64,000 nucleotides of DNA. It comes from Phoebastria nigripes (taxonomy: Eukaryota; Chordata; Aves; Procellariiformes; Diomedeidae). Below, one piece after another: positions 11,701-21,892 of the stretch (its first letter is position 1; the number at the start of each line of letters is the position of its first letter). Below the pieces are notes generated by a model. That model searched no databases. It was not told where the DNA came from and saw only the letters and a program-made list of their open reading frames with translations. The position numbers and the translations under genes were made by a program. Location: assembly GCA_035582835.1 (NCBI GenBank), contig JAYKAV010002464.1:892825-956824 (forward strand), read 5' to 3'.

Positions 11701-14700
11701 TTTCTATGATTTGAGGAAAATCAATTAGTCCCTAACTAAGAGATGCTGAAATCACTGGACACCTTACCATTAATTTCAATGGCTGCAGGAATAAAACTCC
11801 CAGTAAAGCCAAGTTCAGTGCTCATTGTGCCTACTAAACTCAAATGACAGAATGGTGTAACAGTAGAACGGGACAAAGTCTGTGGCAAAAGCTTCTACTT
11901 CTCTTTCAAAAAACTTGACTAAAAAAGGCAGAACTCCACTGAAATGGCACAAGACATCCAAGATGAATTTTCATTGACAAACTTACAACATTTTTTAGGG
12001 ATGAGAAATACAAGAGAGTAAAACTTTTACTAAATCTGCAAGTCCAGGTATAGAACCTGTTTTTCAGATCACATTATTCTTTGTGCAATTTCATTATTTT
12101 TTTAAAAATGTTTATTCCACTGGAGCCTGCAGCAACTCAGGCTCTGCTGAGATTGTACTCTGTGCAATACTTAACCATGCTGTTTCAACTTACATCTGGA
12201 GATTGTATGGTATTCCAATTATTTCAAAACGTTCAATTTCAAAATCCACTCCAATGGTCGCCTTGTAGTCTCGGTCAAAATTATCTTTACAAAATCTGCA
12301 ATAAAAAAAAAGGGATGAAATACTAGTAACACCCAGTTACAAATAACTACAAAACACTATCTAGGGTAAATTATGAAGAAAAGAATTAACTAACTGTGGA
12401 GTGGCTATATATTGCAGAAGCATATATAAAAACACCAAGAAACTAATTAAAAAAAAAAAGGAGATACTGGATAACAAACTAGAAAGCATATACATCTAGT
12501 AAGCTCTCAGGATGAGATGAGAATCAGAATAAAACATCTTTGGTCTGTGAAGGACGATAGAGTATCTTATAGTTTTAGTTACAAGGGAATATATTTTGGG
12601 TCATAAATAATGACCCAAATGATTAATCAATGAGATTAAAAACTTACCATATCTTCTTAAGAACATGGAAGAAATAATAATAATAAAATGCAAACATAGA
12701 CAGAAAGCTGTCATGGTGATCATAAGCTACAGAAATTCAGTGATCTGTTCACTGGACTTAGGTACAAAAAGCAAAAGAGCTGTTTTTAACATCTGGTAAA
12801 GAATCAAATAACTATTCTTTAAGGTGTTCTGCATTTTATCTGTCTTATTTTATAAGCTATGGAAAAACTCGAGCTTCCTCTACAGTCTTGCAGCTGTAGA
12901 AATGAGTACAGCTACCCACACAAGGATGACTTAAAAATGTTTCAGTGAACAACCCTACAAGTAAGGAGAAAACATGAAACCAAGACTCAGACACTGGAAA
13001 AAATTTTTTTTTGTACCTTCTGATTGTTTAGCCTTTAGACTGGATTTCTTAAGGAAACACTGTATCATAATTGACTGGATAAAAATAGTTCAGAATATAA
13101 CATATACTGATTGAAGTGCCAGAGCATGATTTTCTGTGATGGTATATCAAGCCTGTCTCATACTGTAGAGTTTGTTTTGTCTTTTATTTAATAACAAAAC
13201 CATGGTTCAAAACAGAACCATGAAGTACTACCCTGAATGGACAGGAATGGAAACATTATAACATTTATTTGAGAAAGAGCAGAATCAAACCATCTGCTGA
13301 GATATACTGTACCTGTTGATAAGGCTGGTTTTCCCAACATACAGGTCTCCTACCACGACCACTTTGGATATTTTCAGCCTGTTATAAATATTTGAAAACA
13401 TTACATGTTTTTAGTGGCAATTTCAACATTCTCTCTCTAAAAATTCTGATTTAGATCCTTAAATTGCAAGTGATGAGCACATGTACCTGTGACTCCAGTT
13501 TACCTAAATGCCACTGTGCTGCAGGATCAGAATCTTAAATTGTAAGAAAGAAAAAGGTCGTCACCAAAAAAACCAAACCCCTCTGGAGCAGAAATAGTCC
13601 ATTTCTTACTCTGCGTATTTTTTTCTTAAATATAATCCAGTGGGACATAAATTCTATTCTATTAAAATTGCTTTGACTACAAGTATATACATTTGGCTGT
13701 TTGCACATAAGACCATAGAGTATCTGCATCCTTTTCATTAAAATTAATCACAAGTTTCTCATTGACTTTAATAGTACAAATCGAGTCCTAAGTGCAGAAA
13801 CAACAAATTGCTGATAATAAAATAACCCACTGCAGAATTTGTCTCTGGGGAAAAAAAACCAACATGCTTAGAGCCAATACATTTTCTGACTATCATCTCG
13901 AATAATATTAATCTGAAGCTGGCTTCATGCAAATAATCCTCTTTGCTCTGGGTCTTCCCACAGAATACAGCAGATGGGCTTTAGGTGACTCAGCCTGCAT
14001 TCTTAAAATTGAAATGTAGTGTATCTTTTGGGAGATACAGGTGGATGAGTGAATGTAAGTGTATTTGTTACCTAAACTTGGATTGACATCTCCTGTGCAC
14101 ATGCTACAAAAATGGCTTAAGAGGTTTAACATTCTTTTGTATCAAGGAATGGCTTTTTAAACAAAGGAATTAATCTTCCATTGAATACTATTTCTGGATA
14201 TATCAGGCTTCCATGTGATGCTGATTCCAAGTTATCTATTCTAAATAGTTCAAATCTTGACTGGTAAGCTGCATGAGTAGTATTTCAGAAAAAGGAAGGC
14301 ATTTTGTGTGCCAGTCAACACTAATTGGGTGGCCACAGGCCCCTAAGCCAATGACATGTCTCTGCCTGATAACTGTTACTGATAAAATACTGAATAAAAT
14401 CAACGACCTTAAGGGAAAAGCAAAAAAGTAAGTGATGGTTTAGAGGTGTGTGTTGCATTAATTCATATTGGGGGAAAAAAACTCCCTAGATTAGACAATT
14501 TAACACATGGATGGAATATCAAGAGAGTCTTAAATACAACCATTAGCTACTGAATTTCTCAGACTACCTTTCCAAATGACAAAGAAATATTCCATCACTT
14601 GGGATAATGGAAAAGGAAGATAATGGTTATTCCTGTCAAGTTTTACAATTACTGTACAAAACATTTAGTTGTCTGACCCTCCTACCCCCACCCCACCAAA

Positions 14701-17563
14701 AAATGACCTAATAATAATCATATCTAGAGAGTAGTGACAGGAAAGTGGTTTAATTTTATTCACAAAGCCAAAATGTAAAGCTTTTTAGCTATACTCTGTA
14801 ACCAGAATAAACGAACTGGAGAGTTGGTTTACTCTGGAAATAAAAAAAAACAAATAGATCTCAGTTACAGAGGGGAAAAAATGCCTCAATTCACTGAAGC
14901 ATGTCTTACTAGCAAAATTGTCCAGACACTTGTAACAAATTTACATTAAACTAAGACAGTGACTGTGCTTCTAAACAGCAATAAACTCACTGATGTCTCT
15001 CAGGGAGACATATTTTGGCATCAAATTTTTTTTAGCAAGACTCCCTAGTGAAATGAATAAAAAGTTCCATTTAAAGGTGGATATCATGACAAGTCTCGTG
15101 GTAATCAACAACTCTAGATTTGAAAGAATAGTGAGCTAATTGTCAATATTCATAGAAGCTCCACTTTATGAAAGATCCTTCACAGTGGAACACAGAAGCA
15201 TTTATCGCTAAAGCACACAGCTATTTATTTTAACTGAATAGTGATGATTTCTAACACAGTTTAGCTTTCTTGCCTTGCTTCAGGACTTAAATCAGTACAA
15301 GTAACAGTTCTGGGAGAGAGATAATGTGAAAAAAACAACTTAAAGAATATTACAAGGGCATAAAACAGTTTATTTTGATTTTTCAATGCTATATATTTAC
15401 CAGAATTTTGCTCCAGTTTTAAGAAAACATTTAAGACAACTTCTCAGCATGTACACTTCCAAAAGACTAAAGCTAGATTCTTATGTGTTTCAAGCAACTT
15501 AGAACTGCTGTATGTTTATAACCCCGCAAAGCCTTTATTAACTGCTTATTTGGAACACTAACAGAGAATACAGCAAGGCCAGATCTGCCCTATTCCTTAT
15601 AACTGCTCTAGAATTTCGTTGCCATACTGACTTGCATGTGCAAAATTTAACACTAATTTTAAATAGTCAATTAATCTTTTGAACAAAGAGTTTAGTTCAA
15701 AGTTGCTAAACAACTATTTGTTGCTAAACAACTCCGCTATTTTTTCAACAACTACTTATGCCAGCAGAAAAAGTACCTTTGACACTTATGGGAAGAAGAG
15801 GTACTTCATTTACTGTCAAACAGGTGAGAGAACTGCCACATATATAGGCTTAGCTGCCTTAGAATCATAGAATCATAGAATCATTAAGGTTGGAAAAGAC
15901 CTCTAAGATCATCGAGTCCAACCGTCAACCCAACACCACCATGCCCACTAAACCACGTCCCTAAGCGCCTCATTTACACGTCTTTTAAATACTTCCAGGG
16001 ATGGTGACTCAACCACTTCCCTGGGCAGCCTGTTCCAATGTTTAACCACTCTTTCAGTAAAGAAATTTTTCCTAATGTCCAATCTAAACCTCCCCTGGCG
16101 CAACTTGAGGCCATTTCCTCTCGTCCTTGAAAGATACTGGAGTGAGGAAGATGAGGAATGAGGGAGGAAAAGCCTATGAAGGAAGCAGGCCATAAAGAGC
16201 TTAAAATACTTTCTTCATTGCACACTTGGTTTATTACAAACTTACCCAACTGTTCCAGTGCGCTGCTGACAAGCAGTCCTGACCTCCCCATGGAAGTGCT
16301 CTTTGAACTGCAGACAGGCCTCAGGTGTGTACCACTGAAAATAGGAGAGAACAGCTACTGGGATAAATTGTCTGATGTCTACTTTGCAAGAAGTCAAATC
16401 AGCAAGGAAAAAATAGAAAGGATTAATTCAAAGAGTTTGTCAAGCACAGGGATACCCTGGCATAAGAAAAGGGATAGCTTCGGTTAGAAGGCAGTAAGGC
16501 TTCCCCTGTTTGTAAAAACTCCTTTGGACAGCGCCATCATTTGACCACCTTTCTGAGTGTCAGCATCCGAGCACTAGCTAAACTTCCACAGTCAAATACA
16601 TTTGCTCATCATTCTGTACAATAGCAAGTACCTTAAATTATCCCAGTAATCTAAGACACAAAAGACAAACACAGATGGGAGCATACCACCAGCAAGTCAT
16701 TATTACTACAAAGTCTTTTAGATCTCTTATATGTGTGAAGCACTGTTTTTATTACGAGTTTTTAATTAGGCATTAGTTAAAAATGAGGAAAACATATTTT
16801 ACCTTGTATTTGCTTAAAACAACTGCGGTAGTTTTCATAAAATTAAAAGCAAAATACGTGGCTGAGATCAAGCACAGAAAAAAATGCTAACTCCCTTAAA
16901 AGGATCTTTTGAACAACTGAAAAAACAGAATGGTAATTCCTTACCCTTCCCTGCCCTTAACTCTTCTATTATACTTCAAGTACAAAACTCTTCAGGGACA
17001 TGAATGATCTTTTCTGTTTGTGTTTCTACAGTGCCTACTACATTTAATCTACTGTATGACTAAGGTTCCTATACAAACAGAAAATGAAAATTGCCTCAAA
17101 TTCTTCAACAAAAACCTCCATATAGATCTAATTAGACTTTCTGCATATTTAATATCAGCTATGGTTCTTATTTCCCCTCGGTGTACAACTCTTTAAGCAT
17201 GTAATTATTAATGTTTGGCTGAAATAACAAGATAGATATTACAAGATAACACTTTTGTGGCAAGAGTCACTTTCTGTAAAGGTTAAAAGAAGAAATGAGG
17301 ATTATTATTAAAGATATCAGCAATGAATGGGAACATGAGATCACATTCATCTTTGAAAGAAATCCTTAAACAATTTGTAATTTTAGCAGAAGACAACAAC
17401 TGTACATTAAATTAAAATACTATTAGTACAAGGGAAAGATAGATCAATGTGGCAGGTGCTACATACTGTGACCAGAGGGATAAAGAATGCTTACCTTGGG
17501 AAACTGGGAGATTATTCTGTCCCTACTCACTGGGGGAACCAAATGCATTAGGTTGGACTTCAT
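5646..17563 (-). CDS. RAB36: RAB36, Rab-family small GTPase, complete coding region in 10 exons
   Basis: The spliced product is 266 residues. Coding segments are 17563-17495, 16334-16246, 13378-13313, 12295-12194, 10512-10448, 9847-9796, 8384-8303, 6704-6614, 6062-5943 and 5710-5646; all junctions are GT-AG and in phase. The G1 loop is GDLYVGKT (about 63-70), switch I contains ATIGVDF (about 87-93), G3 is WDTAGQE (110-116), G4 is TKKD rather than NKxD (about 170-173), and G5 is SAK (202-204). The protein ends in Cys-Cys, the usual double geranylgeranylation site, so it should be membrane-anchored. RAB36 is the paralogue of RAB34 and is linked to Golgi and late-endosome/lysosome positioning (family knowledge). 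Length and sequence fit the short human form as I recall it. The start ATG is preceded in frame by TGA in the same putative exon. Family identity is very secure. Confidence 0.96.
5943..6062 (-). CDS. RAB36: RAB36 coding exon 9
   Basis: This exon encodes residues 207-245, from [17 protein letters not shown] to GAGNLI, the final helix of the GTPase fold and the start of the hypervariable tail. The acceptor is TTTCCTAG and the donor CA|GTATGT; the split codon reads Lys246. Confidence 0.95.
6614..6704 (-). CDS. RAB36: RAB36 coding exon 8 (SAK motif)
   Basis: This exon encodes residues 176-205, from [15 protein letters not shown] to [11 protein letters not shown] is the G5 motif contacting the guanine base. 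The acceptor is TTTACTCAG and the donor G|GTAAGT, giving split Gly206. A second AG four bases downstream would break the frame. Confidence 0.94.
7909..7916. promoter_or_regulatory. CRE octamer in a RAB36 intron
   Basis: TGACGTCA is a perfect CREB/ATF palindrome in an AT-rich, CpG-poor intron. No promoter-like context surrounds it. Confidence 0.35.
8303..8384 (-). CDS. RAB36: RAB36 coding exon 7 (TKKD)
   Basis: This exon encodes residues 149-175, [20 protein letters not shown] then GTKKDLV. The G4 guanine-recognition motif is TKKD, with Thr for the usual Asn, a RAB34/RAB36 trait. The acceptor is GTATTTCAG and the donor GTG|GTAAGT. Confidence 0.96.
9796..9847 (-). CDS. RAB36: RAB36 coding exon 6
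   Basis: This exon encodes residues 132-147, [16 protein letters not shown], strand beta4 and the following helix start. It is only 52 nt. The acceptor is TATTGCAG and the donor AA|GTAAGT; the split codon reads Lys148. Confidence 0.95.
10448..10512 (-). CDS. RAB36: RAB36 coding exon 5 (WDTAGQE, switch II)
   Basis: This exon encodes residues 110-130, [20 protein letters not shown] plus Glu, holding the G3 motif and switch II with the catalytic Gln. The acceptor is TTGCACAG and the donor G|GTGAGA. The split codon gives Val131. Confidence 0.96.
11144..11162 (+). promoter_or_regulatory. CTCF-like motif in a RAB36 intron
   Basis: CAGCAAGAGGGGGCACTA carries the CTCF core AG-GGGGC-RC-TA in forward orientation. 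The 5' part of the motif is weaker. Match judged by eye, with no score computed. Confidence 0.4.
12194..12295 (-). CDS. RAB36: RAB36 coding exon 4 (switch I)
   Basis: This exon encodes residues 76-108, from [20 protein letters not shown] to YNLQ, including the switch I effector loop with its Mg-binding Thr (ATIG). The acceptor is ATTGCAG and the donor AT|GTAAGT. The last codon is completed as ATA (Ile109) by the next exon. Confidence 0.96.
13313..13378 (-). CDS. RAB36: RAB36 coding exon 3 (P-loop)
   Basis: This exon encodes residues 54-74 and part of Arg75. It carries the first beta strand (KVVVVGD) and the P-loop GDLYVGKTS. Leu occupies the place of the usual Ser or Gly at the Ras Gly12 position. 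The acceptor is TTATAACAG and the donor AG|GTACAG. Confidence 0.96.
15702..15733. repeat. Short tandem duplication, period 18
   Basis: GTTGCTAAACAACT occurs at 15702-15715 and again at 15720-15733, in a RAB36 intron. Confidence 0.75.
15861..16129 (-). mobile_element. CR1 LINE 3' fragment, 5'-truncated, well preserved
   Basis: On the minus strand it ends in tandem ATTCTATG-type units (plus strand AGAATCATAGAATCATAG at 15861). Upstream of that is the last ~58 codons of CR1 ORF2 without a stop, with the typical [20 protein letters not shown] and [13 protein letters not shown], stop near 15948. 5' truncation at about 16129 is typical of CR1. It lies in a RAB36 intron in the gene's sense direction, about 115 bp from an exon. 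Confidence 0.93.
16246..16334 (-). CDS. RAB36: RAB36 coding exon 2
   Basis: This exon encodes residues 24-52 plus part of Gly53, beginning [10 protein letters not shown] and ending GTVG. It is the conserved N-terminal extension before the GTPase fold that sets RAB34/RAB36 apart from short Rabs. The acceptor is TTTTCAG and the donor GG|GTAAGT. A CR1 fragment lies about 115 bp downstream in the next intron. Confidence 0.95.
17495..17563 (-). CDS. RAB36: RAB36 coding exon 1 (start codon)
   Basis: This exon encodes residues 1-23, from MKSNLMHLV to SQFPK, and ends at donor AAG|GTAAGC in phase 0. The likely acceptor is TGGTAG at 17585-17584, giving about 20 nt of 5' UTR. An in-frame TGA lies 12 nt before the ATG, so no N-terminal extension is possible through this exon. 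Confidence 0.9.
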
Positions 17564-18301
17564 CCTCCAAATTCAATTAAATTCTACCAGACAGGAAATA
17601 TGTAAAGAGAAACATAGTATTCAGGAATTGCTTCAATACAGGGAAAACATGACAAAAAAAAAAAAAAAATTAACAGTTCTTACAGACTCATCATCTTTTT
17701 TTCCTTTCAGTACAACTGGCAGTTCTTTGACTTTATTTGCATTAAAAAAAACCTGTTTCTTATGTAAAAGGGACCACTTCAGTACACATAGCTGTAGCAG
17801 CAAATAGTGGCTTGCTGAAACTGCAAGGCACCAACTCTAATACCATGGGAGGGCAGAGAACTGTTCACTTAATTCAACATATGTGCTCGCAGTTTAGCCC
17901 TCAAAGGATTTTGCAGTGTTTAATTTAAAGATCTTGCTCATCGTTGTTTGAAATGCCTCTGCACTAAGCACATTAATAAATGTCAGGGGATACCAGATTT
18001 CATTCAGTCAGAATAAGAAAGGAGGAAAGATGAAGCTGCCATATTTCTTGGCACAACATCAAACTTTCATCCAAGATCAGCTCAGAAAGAATGAAATCAG
18101 TAGATAGTCTGACTTGGAAAAAGAATAACGTTCACATGAAAATCAAATGCACTTGAGACGTATCAATTTGGTTATGCAATGAAACCTCATGGGTTGTTGG
18201 GGGAGGGGACCCTTAATAGGGTACCAATTTCTTACTGTCATTCAAAAGAATGTTTCTAATAAGAACATTCATCATGTAGCAAAGTGTAAGGAAGGACTCA
18301 C

Positions 18302-18373
18302 CGTGCAGCAGCTGATGCAGCAGGATCCTAGCCACACGAACAGCTCAGCCTGCTGCTACGTGGCCATAGCAAC
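18302..18373 (-). promoter_or_regulatory. Candidate RAB36 first exon with RFX X-box promoter
   Basis: On the minus strand an X-box, GTTGCTATGGCCAC (plus strand GTGGCCATAGCAAC, 18360-18373), fits the RFX consensus GTNRCC-N2-RGYAAC fully. About 60 nt downstream is a strong splice donor, CACG|GTGAGT, at 18301-18300. The RAB36 start exon acceptor follows 0.7 kb on. The local sequence is more GC-rich than its surroundings. The layout fits a short non-coding first exon starting just after an X-box, but a consensus this degenerate occurs about once per 65 kb by chance. Confidence 0.5.
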
Positions 18374-20879
18374 AGGCTTAAAACAGTTCCCTTCCTCCCC
18401 TTCTCTTACAGATTGGGAAGGCGGAGTTGGAGTAATTCAACTATACATAGGGCCCTAGTTTTAGAAGAACAAGCTGGTTTTAGTGGCCATACAGATTCCT
18501 TTGATCAGAAACTGCTCCTTAATGAATCCAATGGTCCCCTAATCCTGTATAAGAAAATAGTTCTGTTTTCTTCCAACATAGTTTGTATATATGGATACAG
18601 AGAGGGATTAATCCAGCAGAAAAGGAACTAATGGAGTGGGGAACTGTTGCAGTGCTAATATTAAGCATAGTAGCAATTATAAAGAAACTCCTGAGGGATT
18701 TTTTCAGAATTTCAACCTGATTTCATCTCAGCTTTACAGTCAGGATGTGCATGCCACCAATGAGACATTCTGAGTTATATAAATGTCTTTCCAGTCATTA
18801 GTAATCTTGCTTTCTAACGTACCAAACACTAAAGACAAGGAATAAGAAATCACACAGCTCTTTTGTATTGTTAATCAACTCATTAGTTTATACAGCATTT
18901 AGTATGCTAGACTGTAATTTAGGATGTTAAAAGATTTTGCTATTTATTTCATTAGGATTTAAATTTCCAAATCTCAGGACAAAAGAAAACTCTCACATTC
19001 TAATAGTCATATTTTGATAATGCTGGAACAGGCTTGGACCTCCTAACATCCAGGAGACAAGCCTCTCCCATTCCTGCAGCAGAGTAAAAATGTTAAAGGG
19101 CAAATCAATGTGGACAAGTAATTTTAAACAACGAGTAAGTATATAACAAAAAAACTACAGTTGTGTTTTGCAACCCCCTGCTAAGAATAATGCTCAACAA
19201 AATTGCTAGTCCACTACTTAGAATTAATGTTTTATTCTCTTTTGTGAGGAATTACTTTTAAATCACTTCAGGCACTCATGTGATCTCAACCATACTGAAA
19301 CATCCACTTCCACCCAAAGAATCCAGATTTGCAGCTGATGGGTTATTCACCAAAGAAGGTGACATTACAGTATTTATTTATTACCATATGTATAGTTCTA
19401 TTTATCATGCTACTTGTGACCCTATAAAGCTAGAGAGATCTAGACCCTTTTTATGGTGTGTTCCTGCCCTTTTGGTAAGTTTGAATGATTTTATGGCAAT
19501 GTTAATGTCTTAAAATAATAGTTCTGAAAACAAAAAGGAACACCCTGCTAGTTGGTAAGAGTTTCAAACACTAACTTGTTTTCTCCATATTCTCCTAGTT
19601 CTAGTTCAACACATCCTAAGCATGTAAAAATGTCATGTGTACATAGGCTGACTCACTGCTCGTCTGCTAAAGCTCTTTCACAAACTAAGCTACAAAAAAA
19701 TCAATTCAACAATCTTAGTGAATCCAGGGAGGACTGGGAATACAGTGTCTCCATGGCATCACAACCCTCCCTACATCAATGCTGCAGGAACAGTATCACC
19801 AGCAGATTCTGTGGATAGACAAAGGATTTGAGGAAGGCATTCAGAAGCTGTACATAAAATAAGTTAATGTCATGACCACTAACCAAGAATCAGTATTCCC
19901 AGCTATCGTGAAGGACAAGACAAAACAACTCACGCCAAAAGGATGAGAGCAGAGTTAACACAGAAGTACAAGAGAAATCTCTGATCTTCTCCTGCTCCTA
20001 CATTGAGAAAAGTTCACGTTCTTCCTGTTGAAATAGGGTGAAACTTTACAGATATATATAGTGGAAGCCTGATCTAATTCAGGAAAATAACTTCTACTTT
20101 AAATAATCTGCTCCTTCTACTTTAAATAATCTGCTCTAAAATGTTGCAGAAAAATTAATCCTTTCCGGAAAATACTTTTTAAAGCAATAATTTTTCTTCT
20201 ATGGATTTTGAAGATCAACAAACCAGAATCTATTCCTGTGTTTTATTTTAATCCGGCCGATATGAATTACTTTGGCTTTGTAAAATTCAGTTTAAGAACT
20301 TTGATTATTATAATTGTTACTCAAACATAATGAAAAACATCTCAACAACTTCTCTATTTGCACAGAGAACTAACCTTTTATAGCACAAGCTGTTGAGTTT
20401 TTTTCCTGATGCCAGACCAAATCTGACAATCCAGAGCACCCTTAAGTTGTGCCAGCAATGTTGCAATGATGCATTCTCCCTGCGTACCATCCCCTGAACA
20501 ACACTATACTTTTTAGCAGAATCATACTGGAAAAGATGGCTAAGTCTTGAATATAGTTATGTGAAACTACCTAATGATAATGGAACCCCCTGCTACACAT
20601 TCTAGCTGTTTGTAGTGACATGCTGGAGAAGACTAGGAAAGAAAACCTAGCCCAAAGCTACTGAGCTCCCTTCAATCCTTGTACCTCAAGGCACTTGCCT
20701 GCTCTATCTCTGCTATTAACTCGACCACCACTTTGTTCAATCCGAATTTGTTTCAGTTTTGTTCAACTGAAATTACTTTAAAAACGGGGTGAGGAGAGAG
20801 CCTCCCTCCATGCTGTAGCAGAGAAGCGAGGTAAAACGGCCTCCACACTGCAACCTCATGGCAGCGTTTCCCCCACTTC
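18374..20879. other. Region between RAB36 candidate first exon and CpG island
   Basis: AT-rich, with a 23-bp tandem duplication at 20091. No exon is recognised. If RAB36 also starts in the CpG island, this is its first intron; otherwise it is the spacer between two divergent promoters. Confidence 0.6.
20091..20136. repeat. Perfect 23-bp tandem duplication
   Basis: The 23-bp unit beginning CTTCTACTTTAAATAATCTG occurs at 20091-20113 and again at 20114-20136 with no mismatch, which suggests a recent slippage event or an assembly duplication. Confidence 0.9.
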
Positions 20880-20990
20880 CTCACACTCCACGCTCCCTGA
20901 GAGCCGCGCCTCAGCTCAACCGCCCGCGGCCCTCCACAGCAGCGCTCCGAGTCCCGCACTAGCTGCGGCGCCGGCTTCAAATTCGCCAAC

Positions 20991-21054
20991 TACGCCGTTG
21001 ACGCTACTCTCTCACAGCAGCCACCGTCAAACGCGGTACTTACGCTGTTGACGC
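20991..21054. repeat. Two 14-bp promoter direct repeats 50 bp apart
   Basis: TACGCCGTTGACGC at 20991-21004 and TACGCTGTTGACGC at 21041-21054 match at 13 of 14 positions with a start-to-start distance of exactly 50 bp, inside the CpG island. The factor, if any, is unknown to me. Confidence 0.6.
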
Positions 21055-21120
21055 AGGGCCAGAATCAGTATGTTTGGCTGAGTATTTTTTTATTCACGGA
21101 GCGGGGCGTACGCAAAGAGC

Positions 21121-21138
21121 TGGTTGCTGTTGCAACCA
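21121..21138. promoter_or_regulatory. X-box-like palindrome in RSPH14 promoter
   Basis: TGGTTGC-TGTT-GCAACCA is a perfect inverted repeat with 7-bp arms and a 4-nt centre. It resembles an RFX X-box but misses the full consensus at two positions (GTTGCT and TGCAAC for GTNRCC and RGYAAC). An RFX role would suit a motile-cilium gene, which is inference. Confidence 0.4.
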
Positions 21139-21689
21139 GAGACGCGGGCGCGAAAGGCGGTGGCGTAGCTGGCAGGAGCTGTGGAGCGGGAGCCGGGGAC
21201 GGGCTGAGGCGGCGACATATTGGTGGGACAGGGCGCCTTTGCTTATTTAGTCTATTTCTTTTGTTTTGAAGAGAGAAGTGCAGTTGTTTAGCAGTTGTTT
21301 TAACTTTGCAGCTGTTTTTTTTGTTGAGCAGGTTTCAGTATTGGAGGTTGTATGCTTGTCAGCTGCGCCGTTTTCCTTACTGAGGGAAGGAGGAGGTCAG
21401 CCATCACTGATTCTTTCAAAAGTTAACGAATTCTGAGGGCGGTTTTAAACTAGACCCCTTTTAAAAGAATGCTTATTTGGAAAATGGCGTTTTGTTTGCT
21501 TTTGCTTTAATATTATTTTGAGCCCCTTCTCTGGTTCGGGACATTAAACTACTTCACTTTAATCCTTTGAAAAATATTCCCTCCCTCACCTTGCAATTTT
21601 AAGCTTTCTCTTTTTTTGGTTTTTTTTTTTTATAGTGTTCAGTAGAGAATTAAACCAGATAAGACAATTCAGCTGAGGAACAGACATTA

Positions 21690-21755
21690 ATGCTGATGAC
21701 CATGAACCATTCCAGCCTCTTCTTTCATAGCTTCTTATCAATGAATGTGTGCTAA
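21690..21755 (+). other. Possible upstream ORF in RSPH14 5' UTR
   Basis: Four in-frame ATGs (21690, 21696, 21702 and 21741) lead a 21-codon ORF ending in TAA at 21753-21755, out of frame with the RSPH14 start. It is transcribed into mRNA only if the 5' UTR exon begins near 21635. It would then be expected to reduce main-ORF translation (inference). Confidence 0.3.
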
Positions 21756-21892
21756 AATAGCTCTTCTGGGACACAGAGCACTGTTTGAAGTCAGTAGTTG
21801 TCTTTTTGGTGCATCATCTGTCCAGTCACCCGGTACAGTCATTTTGGAGTATTTTTAGGGATAAGGGAGAATCCTTCCCAGGAAAATTTGGG

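Larger units (their letters stand above)
6063..17494 (-). other. RAB36: RAB36 intronic DNA between coding exons
   Basis: Intron sizes from the start codon side are 1160, 2867, 1017, 1681, 600, 1411, 1598, 551 and 232 bp (the last, 5711-5942, lies just outside this span). Apart from the CR1 fragment, the 18-period duplication, one CRE and one CTCF-like motif, I see nothing distinct. Confidence 0.8.
20880..21250. promoter_or_regulatory. CpG island, RSPH14 promoter, possibly bidirectional with RAB36
   Basis: About 37 CpG dinucleotides fall in about 370 bp, in a window otherwise AT-rich and CpG-poor. The island sits about 0.65 kb before the RSPH14 start codon and 3.3 kb before the RAB36 start codon, between divergent genes. 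It contains a 14-bp direct repeat spaced exactly 50 bp, a 7-bp-arm palindrome at 21121-21138, and an inverted CCAAT (ATTGG) near 21219. Transcription start sites cannot be placed from sequence. Confidence 0.75.

Noticed and set aside
20753..20989. 78-codon minus-strand frame in the CpG island as an N-terminal extension of RAB36
   Set aside because: It shows no similarity to RAB36, and an in-frame stop just before the RAB36 ATG blocks an extension into the known protein.
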